Shown here: piece by piece, positions 49,169 through 59,356 of the stretch | Numbering within the stretch: the stretch's first letter is position 1 | Layout: every line of letters starts with the position of its first letter | DNA from: Roseiconus lacunae | GTDB taxonomy: Bacteria > Planctomycetota > Planctomycetia > Pirellulales > Pirellulaceae | Assembly (NCBI RefSeq): GCF_008312935.1 | Contig: NZ_VSZO01000002.1 | Coordinates: 62,001-126,000 of the forward strand | DNA: 64,000 nt | Reading direction: 5' to 3' | The notes under the pieces: model-generated | Told to the model about the DNA's origin: nothing | The model's database searches: none | What the model saw: only the letters and a program-made list of their open reading frames with translations | Made by a program: the position numbers and the translations under genes

Positions 49169-49366
49169 TGCGATTGCGTTAGAGCTTCTGGGCAGGCGTT
49201 GTTTCCGGGCAAACCTTCCACAGAACTGCGTCATCATCTCCGGAGGGCGGGTACTTGGATGGCCGAGGTCCAGTCGGCTGGTGTAGCCCTCACCGGGCCG
49301 GAGCCCCGACGTTCCCACCGGGCATTCGTCGAAGGCGAAGCTTAGTTGCAGACTGTTGAGCGCCAT
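49169..49366. other. Possible repeated element between the GNAT gene and rpsA
   Basis: Read on the minus strand, this stretch can be translated as CPVGTSGLRPGEGYTSRL then DLGHPSTRPPEMMTQFCG, within a 138-codon open frame that crosses the rpsA terminator. I recall very similar predicted peptides from planctomycete genomes, which suggests a dispersed DNA repeat rather than a gene. There is no ribosome-binding site or domain, so I do not call a CDS. Confidence 0.35.
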
Positions 49367-49401
49367 AAAAAACCTCCCTTCGCCGAAACGAAGAGAGGTT
49401 T
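49367..49401 (-). terminator. Rho-independent terminator of rpsA
   Basis: On the minus strand, AACCTC and CTTCG pair with CGAAG and GAGGTT (one unpaired base on each side) around a TTTCGG loop, and the stem is followed by a run of T. It starts 72 nt after the rpsA stop codon. It is a textbook intrinsic terminator. Confidence 0.88.
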
Positions 49402-49472
49402 GTGATCGAACTCGCATGACGATCAGCAGTGCTTGACGCTGGATGCGACGAGCACGGCTGACGCAACCGAAC

Positions 49473-51266
<1,794 letters not shown>

Positions 51267-51763
51267 GTGTTTTTCCGGGAGAATCGTTGGCAAGCGTCGC
51301 TTCAGACGGAGTCGCTCCAGACGGTGCGTGGCAAGGTCACACGTGAAGATCAACCGGATCGACGATCTACAGGGTGGGATCTCTCGCCAGACGCCGCGGA
51401 GGATGAGAAGGCGTCCATCGTTCGCTCAGGCGATCGCTGTGACTTGCTCGCGGCAGATTCGGGGGGTCAGTGGATGAAACTGAATGCTTTACACGTCCCG
51501 CCGATCGCAAAAAATGTCTTAGAAGCGATGCGAGACAATCGGCGGCGTTATCTTCGACGCCTGCCGAGGCAAAGTTCGGGCAACGTACCCAAATGTCAAT
51601 TCACGTGAAGCTATCAGAGTCCGGCACCGCCGACAATGCCAACTCGGCGAATCTGACCGAATGGTCCGCTTGGACAGACAAACGACCTATCGGACTAAAC
51701 AAATCAGTCCCTGCGGCGTGACAGCATCGCCGCCCACGCCGGTCAGCGGCGGGCGCCGCAAGA
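51267..51763. other. Leader region of rpsA, no gene seen
   Basis: About 500 nt between the rpsA start and the stop of the glucose-dehydrogenase-like gene, both on the minus strand. A GC-rich inverted segment (about 51732-51757, GCCGCCCACGCCGG and GCGGGCGCCGC) may end the upstream transcript. No open frame here has protein features. The region should contain the rpsA promoter and any leader involved in S1 autoregulation. Confidence 0.4.
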
Positions 51764-52867
51764 TCACTCTTCGGCGACGTTGACGAAGACCTTGAGGGCG
51801 TCTTTTTCCTCGACCAATAGACGCATCATTTCCTGGTAATTCTCCAAGCCATCGACCGGGTGCGTCAATATTTTGCTCAGCACGCCGGGGAACATCATGT
51901 CGCCGAGCGCCAGGTCACGAATCCCGCTTTCAAAGTGCGTGCGGTTACCGTTGACGCTACCGAGCAGCAACTTGTTGCCCAAAACCCAGTTCAAGTTCAC
52001 GCTGTCCGACGGAATCTCGATGTTTTGGTCGCCGCCGGTGATGCTGGTCCAGACCACGACGCCGTTGTGACCGACGTATTGCATCGCTTGAAACGCGAGC
52101 TTGCTGCTGCCGGTCGCGTCGACAATCAAATCTGGCTTGCCGGTCTTGGCGACCAATTCGTTCATCGGCGTTTGACGCGTGCTGACATAGTGTGCCTCCA
52201 TCCCTTCGACGATTTCGCTTTTCAGGTTCGGCGCTTCGCCACGAGCAAGCGTATAAACCTCCAGCCCGCGAAGCTTCAAAATCAGCGTCGTCAGCAAACC
52301 GATCTGACCCGATCCGAGCACGTACGCTAAACGGGGACGCCAAACTTTCATTCGCTGCTGTGCCTCGTAAGCCTGCTGGACCGCTTTGGCCGCACAACTC
52401 ATCGGTTCCTGGAGCACATGCAAATGCTTGAGACCTTCGGGAACACGGACAATGTATTCCTCCTCGTCGACGAACTTTTCGGTCATGAAACCGTGACGTA
52501 GGTTGATCCCACGCTCGTAGTACGTCTCTTCACTGGTCATGTCGTTGGTGCCGATCATGTCATAGATCGAACCGCCCGGGCGGCGCACCGTGGCGGTGAC
52601 ATAATCGCCCGGCTTGACGCGGCGAACTTTCGGACCGACCGCCTCGACCACGCCGAAAGATTCGTGCCCGATCACCAAATAATCGTCGCCCTCGGGAGCG
52701 TTTCCGTACAACGCCTCGTTAATCTCTCGGTCGGTCGCGTCAACGCCGACCTTCAACGTCTTTACCAATACCCCATTGCCATCGGGGAACGCATCGAGCG
52801 AGGGCTCGGGGATGTCGGTCAGGTGAACACTGTTCGGTGTGCCGGGTTTAACCGCGACGGCTTTCAT
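51764..52867 (-). CDS. Glucose 1-dehydrogenase-like medium-chain dehydrogenase
   Basis: 367 residues. The N-terminal catalytic domain has [10 protein letters not shown], where Asp replaces the usual Cys as a zinc ligand, as in haloarchaeal glucose dehydrogenases, and [12 protein letters not shown] with the zinc-binding His-Glu pair. The Rossmann motif [14 protein letters not shown] lies near residue 195, and [19 protein letters not shown] near 300 matches the C-terminal glucose dehydrogenase signature. It probably oxidises D-glucose or another aldose to the lactone using NAD(P). The four-cysteine structural-zinc lobe common in the superfamily is absent. The gene is divergent from sufR with 326 nt between. 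Another aldose may be the true substrate. Confidence 0.85.
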   Translation of the reverse strand: MKAVAVKPGTPNSVHLTDIPEPSLDAFPDGNGVLVKTLKVGVDATDREINEALYGNAPEGDDYLVIGHESFGVVEAVGPKVRRVKPGDYVTATVRRPGGSIYDMIGTNDMTSEETYYERGINLRHGFMTEKFVDEEEYIVRVPEGLKHLHVLQEPMSCAAKAVQQAYEAQQRMKVWRPRLAYVLGSGQIGLLTTLILKLRGLEVYTLARGEAPNLKSEIVEGMEAHYVSTRQTPMNELVAKTGKPDLIVDATGSSKLAFQAMQYVGHNGVVVWTSITGGDQNIEIPSDSVNLNWVLGNKLLLGSVNGNRTHFESGIRDLALGDMMFPGVLSKILTHPVDGLENYQEMMRLLVEEKDALKVFVNVAEE

Positions 52868-53089
52868 AGCTGGTGGCTGCTGGGAGTTGGGTAGAAATGG
52901 AGACCTGAAGTCCGGGAGGTGCGAATCCTACCAGGGTCGGCTGCAGCGTATTAGGGGGTGCGTCGCTGGGAAAATCCGACTGCGACACCGAGTCCCTAGC
53001 CGTCATTAGATTCCCTTCCCCCCTCGAAACGAGGGTCTAACGGCGTCCCAAGCCCCGTTACAGCGGAGTCGCTGGTGAGTTCTAACCGA

Positions 53090-53115
53090 TTTTTCACAAC
53101 GGCAGTTGTCAAAAA
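53090..53115 (+). promoter_or_regulatory. Inverted repeat upstream of the SufR-like gene, operator candidate
   Basis: TTTTTCACAAC (53090-53100), GGCA and GTTGTCAAAAA (53105-53115) form an 11-bp inverted repeat with a single mismatch and 4-nt spacer. It ends 78 nt before the SufR-like start. Cyanobacterial SufR binds inverted repeats with CAAC and GTTG half-sites, though with a 6-nt spacing. This palindrome may therefore be the autoregulatory operator of the suf cluster and could also affect the divergent dehydrogenase gene. Confidence 0.65.
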
Positions 53116-53193
53116 TGCCGACGGTTGCAACAGTAGAAGTGTTGGAAGCGAGCGTAGACAACGAATCTTTATCCATTCGACCCAATTCTGGTC

Positions 53194-53916
53194 ATGCATT
53201 CAATTAACGGCAAGTCCGACCATTCGGTGGTTCGATCCGTCGACCGTGAATTGTTACGCGCGATGCCCGCGGACGCATTGATCGGTGTCGGCGATTTGAT
53301 CGACCGGCTTGGCGTGACAGCCACTGCGGTTCGTCAGCGAATCGACCGAATGCTGGAGCGTGAATTGATCGAACGGGAAAAAGTGGTCGCCGGACGCGGT
53401 CGCCCGACCTACCAGTATCGGTTGACCGAGAAAGGACGCCGCATCAACAGTGCCGATTCGACGGAGTTGGCCGAGGCAATGTGGCAGGAGATGCTGGCGA
53501 TCGAAGATCCAGAATTGCGAGACCGGATGTTGGCCGGCATCGCCAAACGGATGGGCAAAGAATATGCCTCGCGATTGGCCGATGCTCGGATGGATGCCAG
53601 CACGCCGCTTGAAGAACGCATGCGTCTGCTTAGCGAACTGCTTAGCGAACGCCGCGTCGTCAGCGACGTTGTTTCCGATGGCAAGTTACCGGTTCTGGAC
53701 ATTAGATGTTGCCCATTCCCGACGCTGGCCAACGGAGAGCATGACCACTCGATGTGTCGGCTGGAAGAACTGCTGCTTTCCGAAGCGTTGGGCAAACCGG
53801 TGCAGTTAAGCCAGTGTCGAAAGGATGGCGATTCATGCTGCCAGTTCACTCCGGCAGCACCGAACGAATCTGTCGGGCTTGGATCGTCCGACGCGACGCG
53901 GTCAACCCATCATTGA
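53194..53916 (+). CDS. sufR: SufR-like Fe-S-sensing transcriptional regulator
   Basis: 240 residues. The N-terminus is a winged helix-turn-helix (about 15-85): LIGVGDLIDRLGVTATAVRQ then RIDRMLERELIEREKVV and the wing GRGRPTYQYRLTEKG. The C-terminal third carries the cysteine pattern of SufR proteins: RCCPFPTL (C172, C173), HSMCRLEELL (C188), QLSQCRKDGDSCCQF (C208, C215, C216), which should bind an Fe-S cluster. In family members the cluster-bound form represses the suf operon. The gene lies directly before sufC on the same strand, and an inverted repeat (53090-53115) sits 78 nt upstream. A DeoR/MarR-like regulator without a cluster is the alternative, but the cysteines make it unlikely. Confidence 0.9.
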   Translation: MHSINGKSDHSVVRSVDRELLRAMPADALIGVGDLIDRLGVTATAVRQRIDRMLERELIEREKVVAGRGRPTYQYRLTEKGRRINSADSTELAEAMWQEMLAIEDPELRDRMLAGIAKRMGKEYASRLADARMDASTPLEERMRLLSELLSERRVVSDVVSDGKLPVLDIRCCPFPTLANGEHDHSMCRLEELLLSEALGKPVQLSQCRKDGDSCCQFTPAAPNESVGLGSSDATRSTHH

Positions 53917-54025
53917 CAAACCAATCGCGGATCGGTGACGGTCACCTCGGTGGCCGATGACTTCCGCACCAATCGAATATTTACTCACAGTACGTTTTAA
54001 GTCACCAGCAAGAAGTCTAGCGAAT

Positions 54026-54841
54026 ATGACGCACGTCTTGAAAATCGAAGACCTTCACGTTTCCGTCGGCGACAAGCCGATCTTGCGAGGCGTCAACTTG
54101 ACCATCAACCATGGCGAAACACACGCGCTGATGGGCCCCAACGGTAGCGGCAAAAGCACGCTTGGGTTGGCCATCATGGGACACCCAGGTTACGAAGTCA
54201 CCGACGGATCGATCAAGCTTGACGATCAGGATGTCTTGGAGATGGAACCCGACGAGCGAGCCCGTGCGGGGATCTTCATGGCTTTCCAACGCCCCGTGGC
54301 AATCCCGGGTGTCAAGATGGCTGACTTTTTGCGTCATGCCGCAACGAACGTCCGCCGTCCAGACCGAAAGGAAGGCGAGGAATTGATCCCAATGCGTGAG
54401 TTCCGCAAAGAGCTGAAGGACAAAATGCAGCACTTGCGGATGGACGTCGAGTTCGCTCGCCGTTACGTCAACGATGGATTCTCGGGCGGTGAAATGAAGC
54501 GTGCCGAAATCCTGCAACTTGCGATGCTGCAACCCAAGTTTGCCGTGCTCGACGAAACTGACTCTGGGCTGGATGCCGACGCGGTTCGCTTGGCCAGTGA
54601 GTCGATCGCCGACATCGGGCATCAAAAGATGGGTCTGCTGATCATCACCCACCACGACAAATTGCTCGAACACAACCCACCAGATTTCACCCATGTGATG
54701 CTCGGTGGCCGTATCGTCGAAACCGGTGGGAAAGAACTGGCCGACGAATTGCACCGCCAAGGTTACGATCGCATCCGCAAGGCCTACCCCGAAGCCGACG
54801 CGCGTAACCAAGAAATGCTCGCCGAAGAAGCGATGGCGTAA
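54026..54841 (+). CDS. sufC: SufC, Fe-S cluster assembly ATPase
   Basis: 271 residues from the ATG at 54026; the frame is open to 53957, but this start gives the normal SufC length and N-terminus. Walker A is GPNGSGKST (37-45), the ABC signature FSGGEMKR at 152-159, Walker B FAVLDETDSGLD at 172-183 and the switch His in ITHHDKLLE. SufC powers the SufBC2D scaffold. It starts 109 nt after the sufR stop; a 13-bp palindrome, GGTGACGGTCACC (53934-53946), lies between them and could be a second regulatory site or chance. sufB follows after 100 nt. Confidence 0.96.
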   Translation: MTHVLKIEDLHVSVGDKPILRGVNLTINHGETHALMGPNGSGKSTLGLAIMGHPGYEVTDGSIKLDDQDVLEMEPDERARAGIFMAFQRPVAIPGVKMADFLRHAATNVRRPDRKEGEELIPMREFRKELKDKMQHLRMDVEFARRYVNDGFSGGEMKRAEILQLAMLQPKFAVLDETDSGLDADAVRLASESIADIGHQKMGLLIITHHDKLLEHNPPDFTHVMLGGRIVETGGKELADELHRQGYDRIRKAYPEADARNQEMLAEEAMA

Positions 54842-54941
54842 CTTTTGCGGTGCGGCACACCGCCGCGCCGTTTGCCCCGACCAATTGCGTGAGCTTTAAA
54901 CCAACACACTTCGCTCCAGAACGTGGAGAGCAAATAGAACG

Positions 54942-56348
54942 ATGAGCACTGACGTACCGGCAAAGCCCGAAATCGGCGAAATCAACAAGTACAACTTCCG
55001 CACCGAAACGACCGGTGTATTCAAAGCCAAGAAGGGTTTGAACCGGGACGTTGTCCATCAAATCTCCGACATCAAGAATGAGCCGGATTGGATGCGTGAG
55101 TTCCGCTTACGCTCGCTGGAGATTTTCGAGTCCAAGCCGATGCCCAAGTGGGGCGGCTCGATCGATATCGATTTCCAAGACATTTACTACTATCTCAAGC
55201 CGACCGAGCAACAAGGTCGGACTTGGGAAGATGTCCCCCAGGAAATCAAAGACACGTTCGACAAACTTGGCATTCCCGAAGCAGAAAAGAAGTTTCTCGC
55301 CGGCGTGAAAGCTCAGTTCGAAAGCGAAGTCGTCTATGGATCGCTCGAAGAAGACCTTGCCAAGAAGGGCGTGATCTTCACCGACACTGACACCGCCGTT
55401 CGCGAGCACCCGGAATTGCTACGTGAATACTTCGGCAAAGTCATCCCGCCGGAAGACAACAAGTTTGCCGCGCTCAACAGCGCCGTTTGGTCCGGTGGTT
55501 CGTTCATCTACGTCCCCAAAGGCGTCACGATCGACTTCCCGCTGCAAGCGTACTTCCGCATCAACGCCGAAAGCATGGGGCAGTTCGAACGGACCTTGAT
55601 CCTGGTCGATGAAGGGGCAAACGTCCATTACGTCGAAGGCTGCACCGCGCCGATGTACAGCACCGAAAGCCTGCACAGTGCGGTCGTCGAAGTCGTCGCC
55701 AAACGCAACGCCCGTTGCCGATACACGACGATCCAAAACTGGGCGAACAACATCTACAACTTGGTGACCAAGCGAGCTTGGGCCTACGGTGACGCGACCA
55801 TGGAATGGGTCGATGGTAACTTGGGTAGCAAGTTGACGATGAAATACCCCGCGGTTCACATGAAGGAGCCCGGCGCACGAGGCGAGATCCTGTCGATCGC
55901 ATTTGCGAGTGCCGGCCAACACCAAGACGCCGGTGCCAAGCTGGTCCATGAAGCCCCTAATACCACCGGGCAGATTATCAGCAAGAGCATCAGCAAGAAT
56001 GGCGGACGCAGCAGCTACCGTGGGTTGGTCGCCGTTCAACCCGGAGCCCACAACAGCAAGAACAACGTCGTCTGTGACGCGTTGATCCTCGATCCGGAAA
56101 GCCGAAGTGATACCTATCCTTATATCGAGATCGGTGAGCAAGACGTCCAGATCGGCCACGAAGCAAGCGTCTCGCGAATCGGCGAAGAGCAAATGTTCTA
56201 CTTGCTCTCTCGCGGTTTGAGCGAACAAGAAGCGAGCACGATGATCGTCAATGGCTTCATCGAACCGCTCGTCAAAGAGTTGCCGATGGAATACGCCATC
56301 GAAATGAATCGGCTGATTCAACTGCAGATGGAAGGCAGCGTCGGTTAA
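54942..56348 (+). CDS. sufB: SufB, Fe-S cluster scaffold protein
   Basis: 468 residues, the usual SufB length. The N-terminus has [13 protein letters not shown] and [13 protein letters not shown]. The beta-helix core has [40 protein letters not shown] and [16 protein letters not shown], and the C-terminus [20 protein letters not shown] and [20 protein letters not shown]. The Cys in EGCTAP, the Cys in VVCDAL and the Glu-His pair in the IGHEAS block are those required for cluster assembly in E. coli SufB. GGAGAG lies about 13 nt before the ATG. It follows sufC by 100 nt. Confidence 0.97.
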   Translation: MSTDVPAKPEIGEINKYNFRTETTGVFKAKKGLNRDVVHQISDIKNEPDWMREFRLRSLEIFESKPMPKWGGSIDIDFQDIYYYLKPTEQQGRTWEDVPQEIKDTFDKLGIPEAEKKFLAGVKAQFESEVVYGSLEEDLAKKGVIFTDTDTAVREHPELLREYFGKVIPPEDNKFAALNSAVWSGGSFIYVPKGVTIDFPLQAYFRINAESMGQFERTLILVDEGANVHYVEGCTAPMYSTESLHSAVVEVVAKRNARCRYTTIQNWANNIYNLVTKRAWAYGDATMEWVDGNLGSKLTMKYPAVHMKEPGARGEILSIAFASAGQHQDAGAKLVHEAPNTTGQIISKSISKNGGRSSYRGLVAVQPGAHNSKNNVVCDALILDPESRSDTYPYIEIGEQDVQIGHEASVSRIGEEQMFYLLSRGLSEQEASTMIVNGFIEPLVKELPMEYAIEMNRLIQLQMEGSVG

Positions 56349-56376
56349 TTCGACCACGCATCCTTCTTCGAGAGCG

Positions 56377-56463
56377 AACGAATCGGCATTGGCCATTCGT
56401 TTTGGGGCGGTCCAAACTTCCCTTCGCGATTCCAATTGGCTTCGCGAAACCAATCGGCATCGC
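56377..56463 (+). promoter_or_regulatory. Two hairpins in the sufB-sufD spacer
   Basis: The 276-nt gap holds AACGAAT/ATTCGTT (56377-56383 with 56395-56401, followed by TTT) and GCGATTCCAATTGG/CCAATCGGCATCGC (56426-56439 with 56450-56463, 12 of 14 paired, loop CTTCGCGAAA). Such structures can stabilise the upstream mRNA or partly end transcription, which would lower sufD relative to sufB. Confidence 0.5.
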
Positions 56464-56624
56464 TCCGGCAATAACACTCGTTGATTTTCGGCCGCCCAGT
56501 CCGGCGAGCCGACGGAGTGGCGATGCCATTGCTTACAGAAGTGGCCGCCCAGATAGCACTTCTGCCTTTCGCCTAGTTGGCCTGCCAACACACGCTGTCC
56601 TTTTAAATTTTACAACATCACTCA

Positions 56625-57938
56625 ATGTCATCTTCCACCGCCTACGCGTTTGACAAAGCCGGCTTTGATGCTTTGTTAGACCAAGTCGCCGAGCCAGATT
56701 GGTTGGTCGCGCTTCGCCGTGAAGCGTTCGAGCACGCCTCCAAAATGGATTGGCCACACCGCCGACACGAGGAGTGGATCCGGACGGACATCCGCGCATT
56801 CCAACTCAACAAATTCGGCCTACCCAGCCTCGAGAGCTCCGAACCAACGGTTACCCAGACACCGCACCAGTTGATCAGCGGCGTTGAACTTGGCGGCCGA
56901 ATCGAAACCGTCGATAGTGCCGTCGTCAACCACTCACTGGCTTCGGAACTCGAATCCAAAGGCGTCGTCTTTGGGCCGCTCAGCCAACTCGCTAATTCTC
57001 ATGCCGATCTCGTTCGGCCGCACTTGTTCACCGCCTTTGACCCCGATCACGACAAGTTCGCGGCACTGCACGCGGCCTTCATGGCCGGCGGACAATTCCT
57101 TTATGTCCCCCGCGGTGTAACGATTAGCCAACCACTGCACATCGGATCGATCATGACCGATGGTGGTACCGACACGACGCATACACTGGTCGTGCTCGAA
57201 GAGGGCGCCGAAGCAACAGTGCTGCACGAATACAACAGCGTCGATCCGAGCGCGGGTGGCTTGCACCTCGGTTCGATCGAGTTGATTCAAAAGCCCGGAT
57301 CGAATCTTCGTTTTGTTAGTCTGCAAGAGTGGGGACACAAGGCCTATCACTTTGCACAGCAAAAAGCGGTCATCGATCGTGACTGCAACTTGCAATGGAC
57401 GATCGCCGCGATGGGTTCGATGCTCTCCAAAGTCAACCAGACGGTCGATTTGGTGGGTCCCGGTGCGGACAGCCAGGTCAACGGAGTGATGTTCACCGAA
57501 GGCCGCCAACACTTGGCCTACCACACCCAGCAACACCACCGCGCGCCAAGCTGTCACAGTGACTTTTTGTACAAATCCGCACAGCAGGATAATAGTCGCA
57601 CTGTGTGGCGTGGGATGATCAAGGTTGACCCGATCGCTCAAAAGACCGACGGTTATCAGCGGAACGACAATTTGGTGCTTTCGCCGACCGCCCGCGCCGA
57701 TTCGATTCCGGGATTAGAAATCGAAGCTGACGACGTTCGTTGTACCCACGGGAGCACGACCAGCAAGGTGGATGAGGAACAACTGTTCTACGCCCGCTGC
57801 CGTGGATTCACCCAGAAAGAAGCCACTCGCATGATCGTAACGGGCTTCTTCCAACAAATCTTTGACCGAATCACCATTGAAAGTGTGCGGGAAGCGCTCG
57901 GTGCAGCGATCGCCCGCCAAGTTCGAGAATACGAGTAA
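56625..57938 (+). CDS. sufD: SufD, Fe-S cluster assembly scaffold protein
   Basis: 437 residues. It shares the SufB/SufD beta-helix: GGQFLYVPRGVTISQPLHIG, VLEEGAEATVLHEYNS, AHYHFAQQKAV-like strand (KAYHFAQQKAVIDRDC) and the C-terminal motifs QRNDNLVLSPTARADSIPGL and CTHGSTTSKVDEEQLFYARC, where the conserved His of SufD (H in CTHGST) is kept. The N-terminal part is helical, as in SufD. It completes SufBC2D. It follows sufB after 276 nt with two hairpins in between, and the sufT-like gene follows 4 nt later. Confidence 0.95.
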   Translation: MSSSTAYAFDKAGFDALLDQVAEPDWLVALRREAFEHASKMDWPHRRHEEWIRTDIRAFQLNKFGLPSLESSEPTVTQTPHQLISGVELGGRIETVDSAVVNHSLASELESKGVVFGPLSQLANSHADLVRPHLFTAFDPDHDKFAALHAAFMAGGQFLYVPRGVTISQPLHIGSIMTDGGTDTTHTLVVLEEGAEATVLHEYNSVDPSAGGLHLGSIELIQKPGSNLRFVSLQEWGHKAYHFAQQKAVIDRDCNLQWTIAAMGSMLSKVNQTVDLVGPGADSQVNGVMFTEGRQHLAYHTQQHHRAPSCHSDFLYKSAQQDNSRTVWRGMIKVDPIAQKTDGYQRNDNLVLSPTARADSIPGLEIEADDVRCTHGSTTSKVDEEQLFYARCRGFTQKEATRMIVTGFFQQIFDRITIESVREALGAAIARQVREYE

Positions 57939-57942
57939 ATCG

Positions 57943-58263
57943 ATGGCTTTAGCAGAAGACAAAGTCCGTGAATCACTAAAGCAGGTGATCGATCCGGAAC
58001 TTTTCGTTAACATTGTAGATCTGGGATTGGTTTACGTCATCAATATCTTGGAAGAGAAAGAAGACGGACGACACGATGTCCAAGTCGACATGACGATGAC
58101 CAGCCCGATGTGCCCGGCGGGACCACAATTGGTTGCCGGGACGAAGGCGGCCGCTGAAGAGCTCGAGGAAGTGGATTCCTGCGAGGTCAAAGTTGTGATG
58201 GAGCCCCCATGGTCGCCTGATCGGATGACGGATGAGGCTAGAGATCATTTGGGTATCTTTTAG
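57943..58263 (+). CDS. SufT-like MIP18/DUF59 Fe-S assembly protein
   Basis: 106 residues from the ATG at 57943, 4 nt after the sufD stop; an upstream open frame overlapping sufD is not used. The MIP18/DUF59 fold is seen in ESLKQVIDPELFVNIVDLGL then VYVINI, the strand VQVDMTMTSPMCPAGPQL with the conserved Cys, and VKVVMEPPWSPDRMTDEAR. SufT-type proteins help mature Fe-S proteins, especially under high demand. The tight spacing puts it in the suf operon. The next gene, the ATP-grasp protein, starts 14 nt after its stop. Confidence 0.9.
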   Translation: MALAEDKVRESLKQVIDPELFVNIVDLGLVYVINILEEKEDGRHDVQVDMTMTSPMCPAGPQLVAGTKAAAEELEEVDSCEVKVVMEPPWSPDRMTDEARDHLGIF

Positions 58264-58277
58264 TAAAGGATTGTGCA

Positions 58278-59294
58278 TTGAAAATATTCGTCGGGGAGTA
58301 TGTCTGCGGAGGCGGATTAGTCGGGGCGACCGACGAAGCAGGATTGGATGACCTGCGCAGTGAAGGCGAGGCGATGCTTCGCGCTCTTGTCGCGGATGTT
58401 TCGCAATTCGCCGAAACGACTGTCGTGCTCGATAATCAACTGAACGTTGACTGCAACGCGACGACGATTGTCGAGTTTGACCATGCCAAGCCTTTGTGGG
58501 CCCAATGGGCCGAAGCGGCTCGGGGTTGCGACGCCGCGCTGGTGATCGCACCGGAGGTCGACGGACTATTGGCCAAAGGTGTTGCCGTGTTACGAAGCGC
58601 CGGATGCGAAGTCATCGCCGGCAGCGGAGACTTCCTACGTGTCGCCAGCGACAAACTACTCACCGCCCAATTATTGCATCGCGCCGGAGTGGCCCACCCG
58701 CCCTACATCGCGACCGAAGACGAGCGGATGATCGGCGTCCTTGCCGATAGCTCGCGGTTTGTGATTAAGCCACGTGACGGATGCGGAACTCAAGAGATCC
58801 AGACGTTCGACGATTTTCGCGAAGCCCGAAAGACGCTCGCTTCCGGATCGATCATGCAAGGTTGGATGGAAGGACGCAGCATTTCGATTTCTTACCTTGC
58901 ATCGGGCAACTACCAAACCTTTTTGCCCGCCGTCGGCCAATCGATCAGCAAGCACCATTGCCATTACAGCGGCGGCTGTGGTCCGTTGGATGATGAATCG
59001 CAGCGACGAGCCACCGCGATGGCGTCGCGCGCGATCGCGGCCATGCCGCCCACCGCCCGCGGTTTCATCGGCCTGGATTTGATCCTCGGCGAAGAACCAA
59101 GCCAGGATTGTGTGATCGAGATCAACCCTCGCCTGACCACCTCCTATGTCGGACTGCGCGAAATGATCCATGGCAATCTCGCGGCCCGCCTATTTGACTT
59201 GGAAACCGGACCGGTGCGTTGTAAAGCCATGGTCGACACCGTTCGCTGGACCCCCGACGGCAAAGTTTACTTCGACGCACCATTGCTGACTTAA
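58278..59294 (+). CDS. ATP-grasp ligase, probable MfnD-like tyramine/tyrosine-glutamate ligase of methanofuran synthesis
   Basis: 338 residues from a TTG at 58278, with AAGGA 7 nt upstream. The N-terminus has MKIFVGEYVCGGGL. The ATP-grasp core is visible as SRFVIKPRDGCGTQEI (about 160-175, the ATP lysine and glycine loop), MQGWMEGRSISISYL and the metal-binding DCVIEINPRLTTSYVGLRE (about 285-303). The opening EYVCGGG and the overall plan match MfnD-type enzymes, which join glutamate to tyramine in methanofuran synthesis; bacterial methylofuran may use tyrosine instead. The next two genes match MfnF and MfnE, which makes this assignment much stronger. It starts 14 nt after the sufT-like gene. 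Confidence 0.82.
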   Translation: MKIFVGEYVCGGGLVGATDEAGLDDLRSEGEAMLRALVADVSQFAETTVVLDNQLNVDCNATTIVEFDHAKPLWAQWAEAARGCDAALVIAPEVDGLLAKGVAVLRSAGCEVIAGSGDFLRVASDKLLTAQLLHRAGVAHPPYIATEDERMIGVLADSSRFVIKPRDGCGTQEIQTFDDFREARKTLASGSIMQGWMEGRSISISYLASGNYQTFLPAVGQSISKHHCHYSGGCGPLDDESQRRATAMASRAIAAMPPTARGFIGLDLILGEEPSQDCVIEINPRLTTSYVGLREMIHGNLAARLFDLETGPVRCKAMVDTVRWTPDGKVYFDAPLLT

Positions 59295-59356
59295 GTGCGT
59301 CGGCATCTTTGGCTTGACGCCGGTAGTAGAACGTTCTCAATCGATACACGGCAATA

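Noticed and set aside
53934-53946. 13-bp palindrome GGTGACGGTCACC before sufC as a second SufR operator
   Set aside because: It does not share the CAAC/GTTG half-sites of the upstream palindrome, so I kept it only as a remark.
56533-56799. Minus-strand 88-codon open frame at the start of sufD
   Set aside because: It lies opposite the sufD start and has no protein features.
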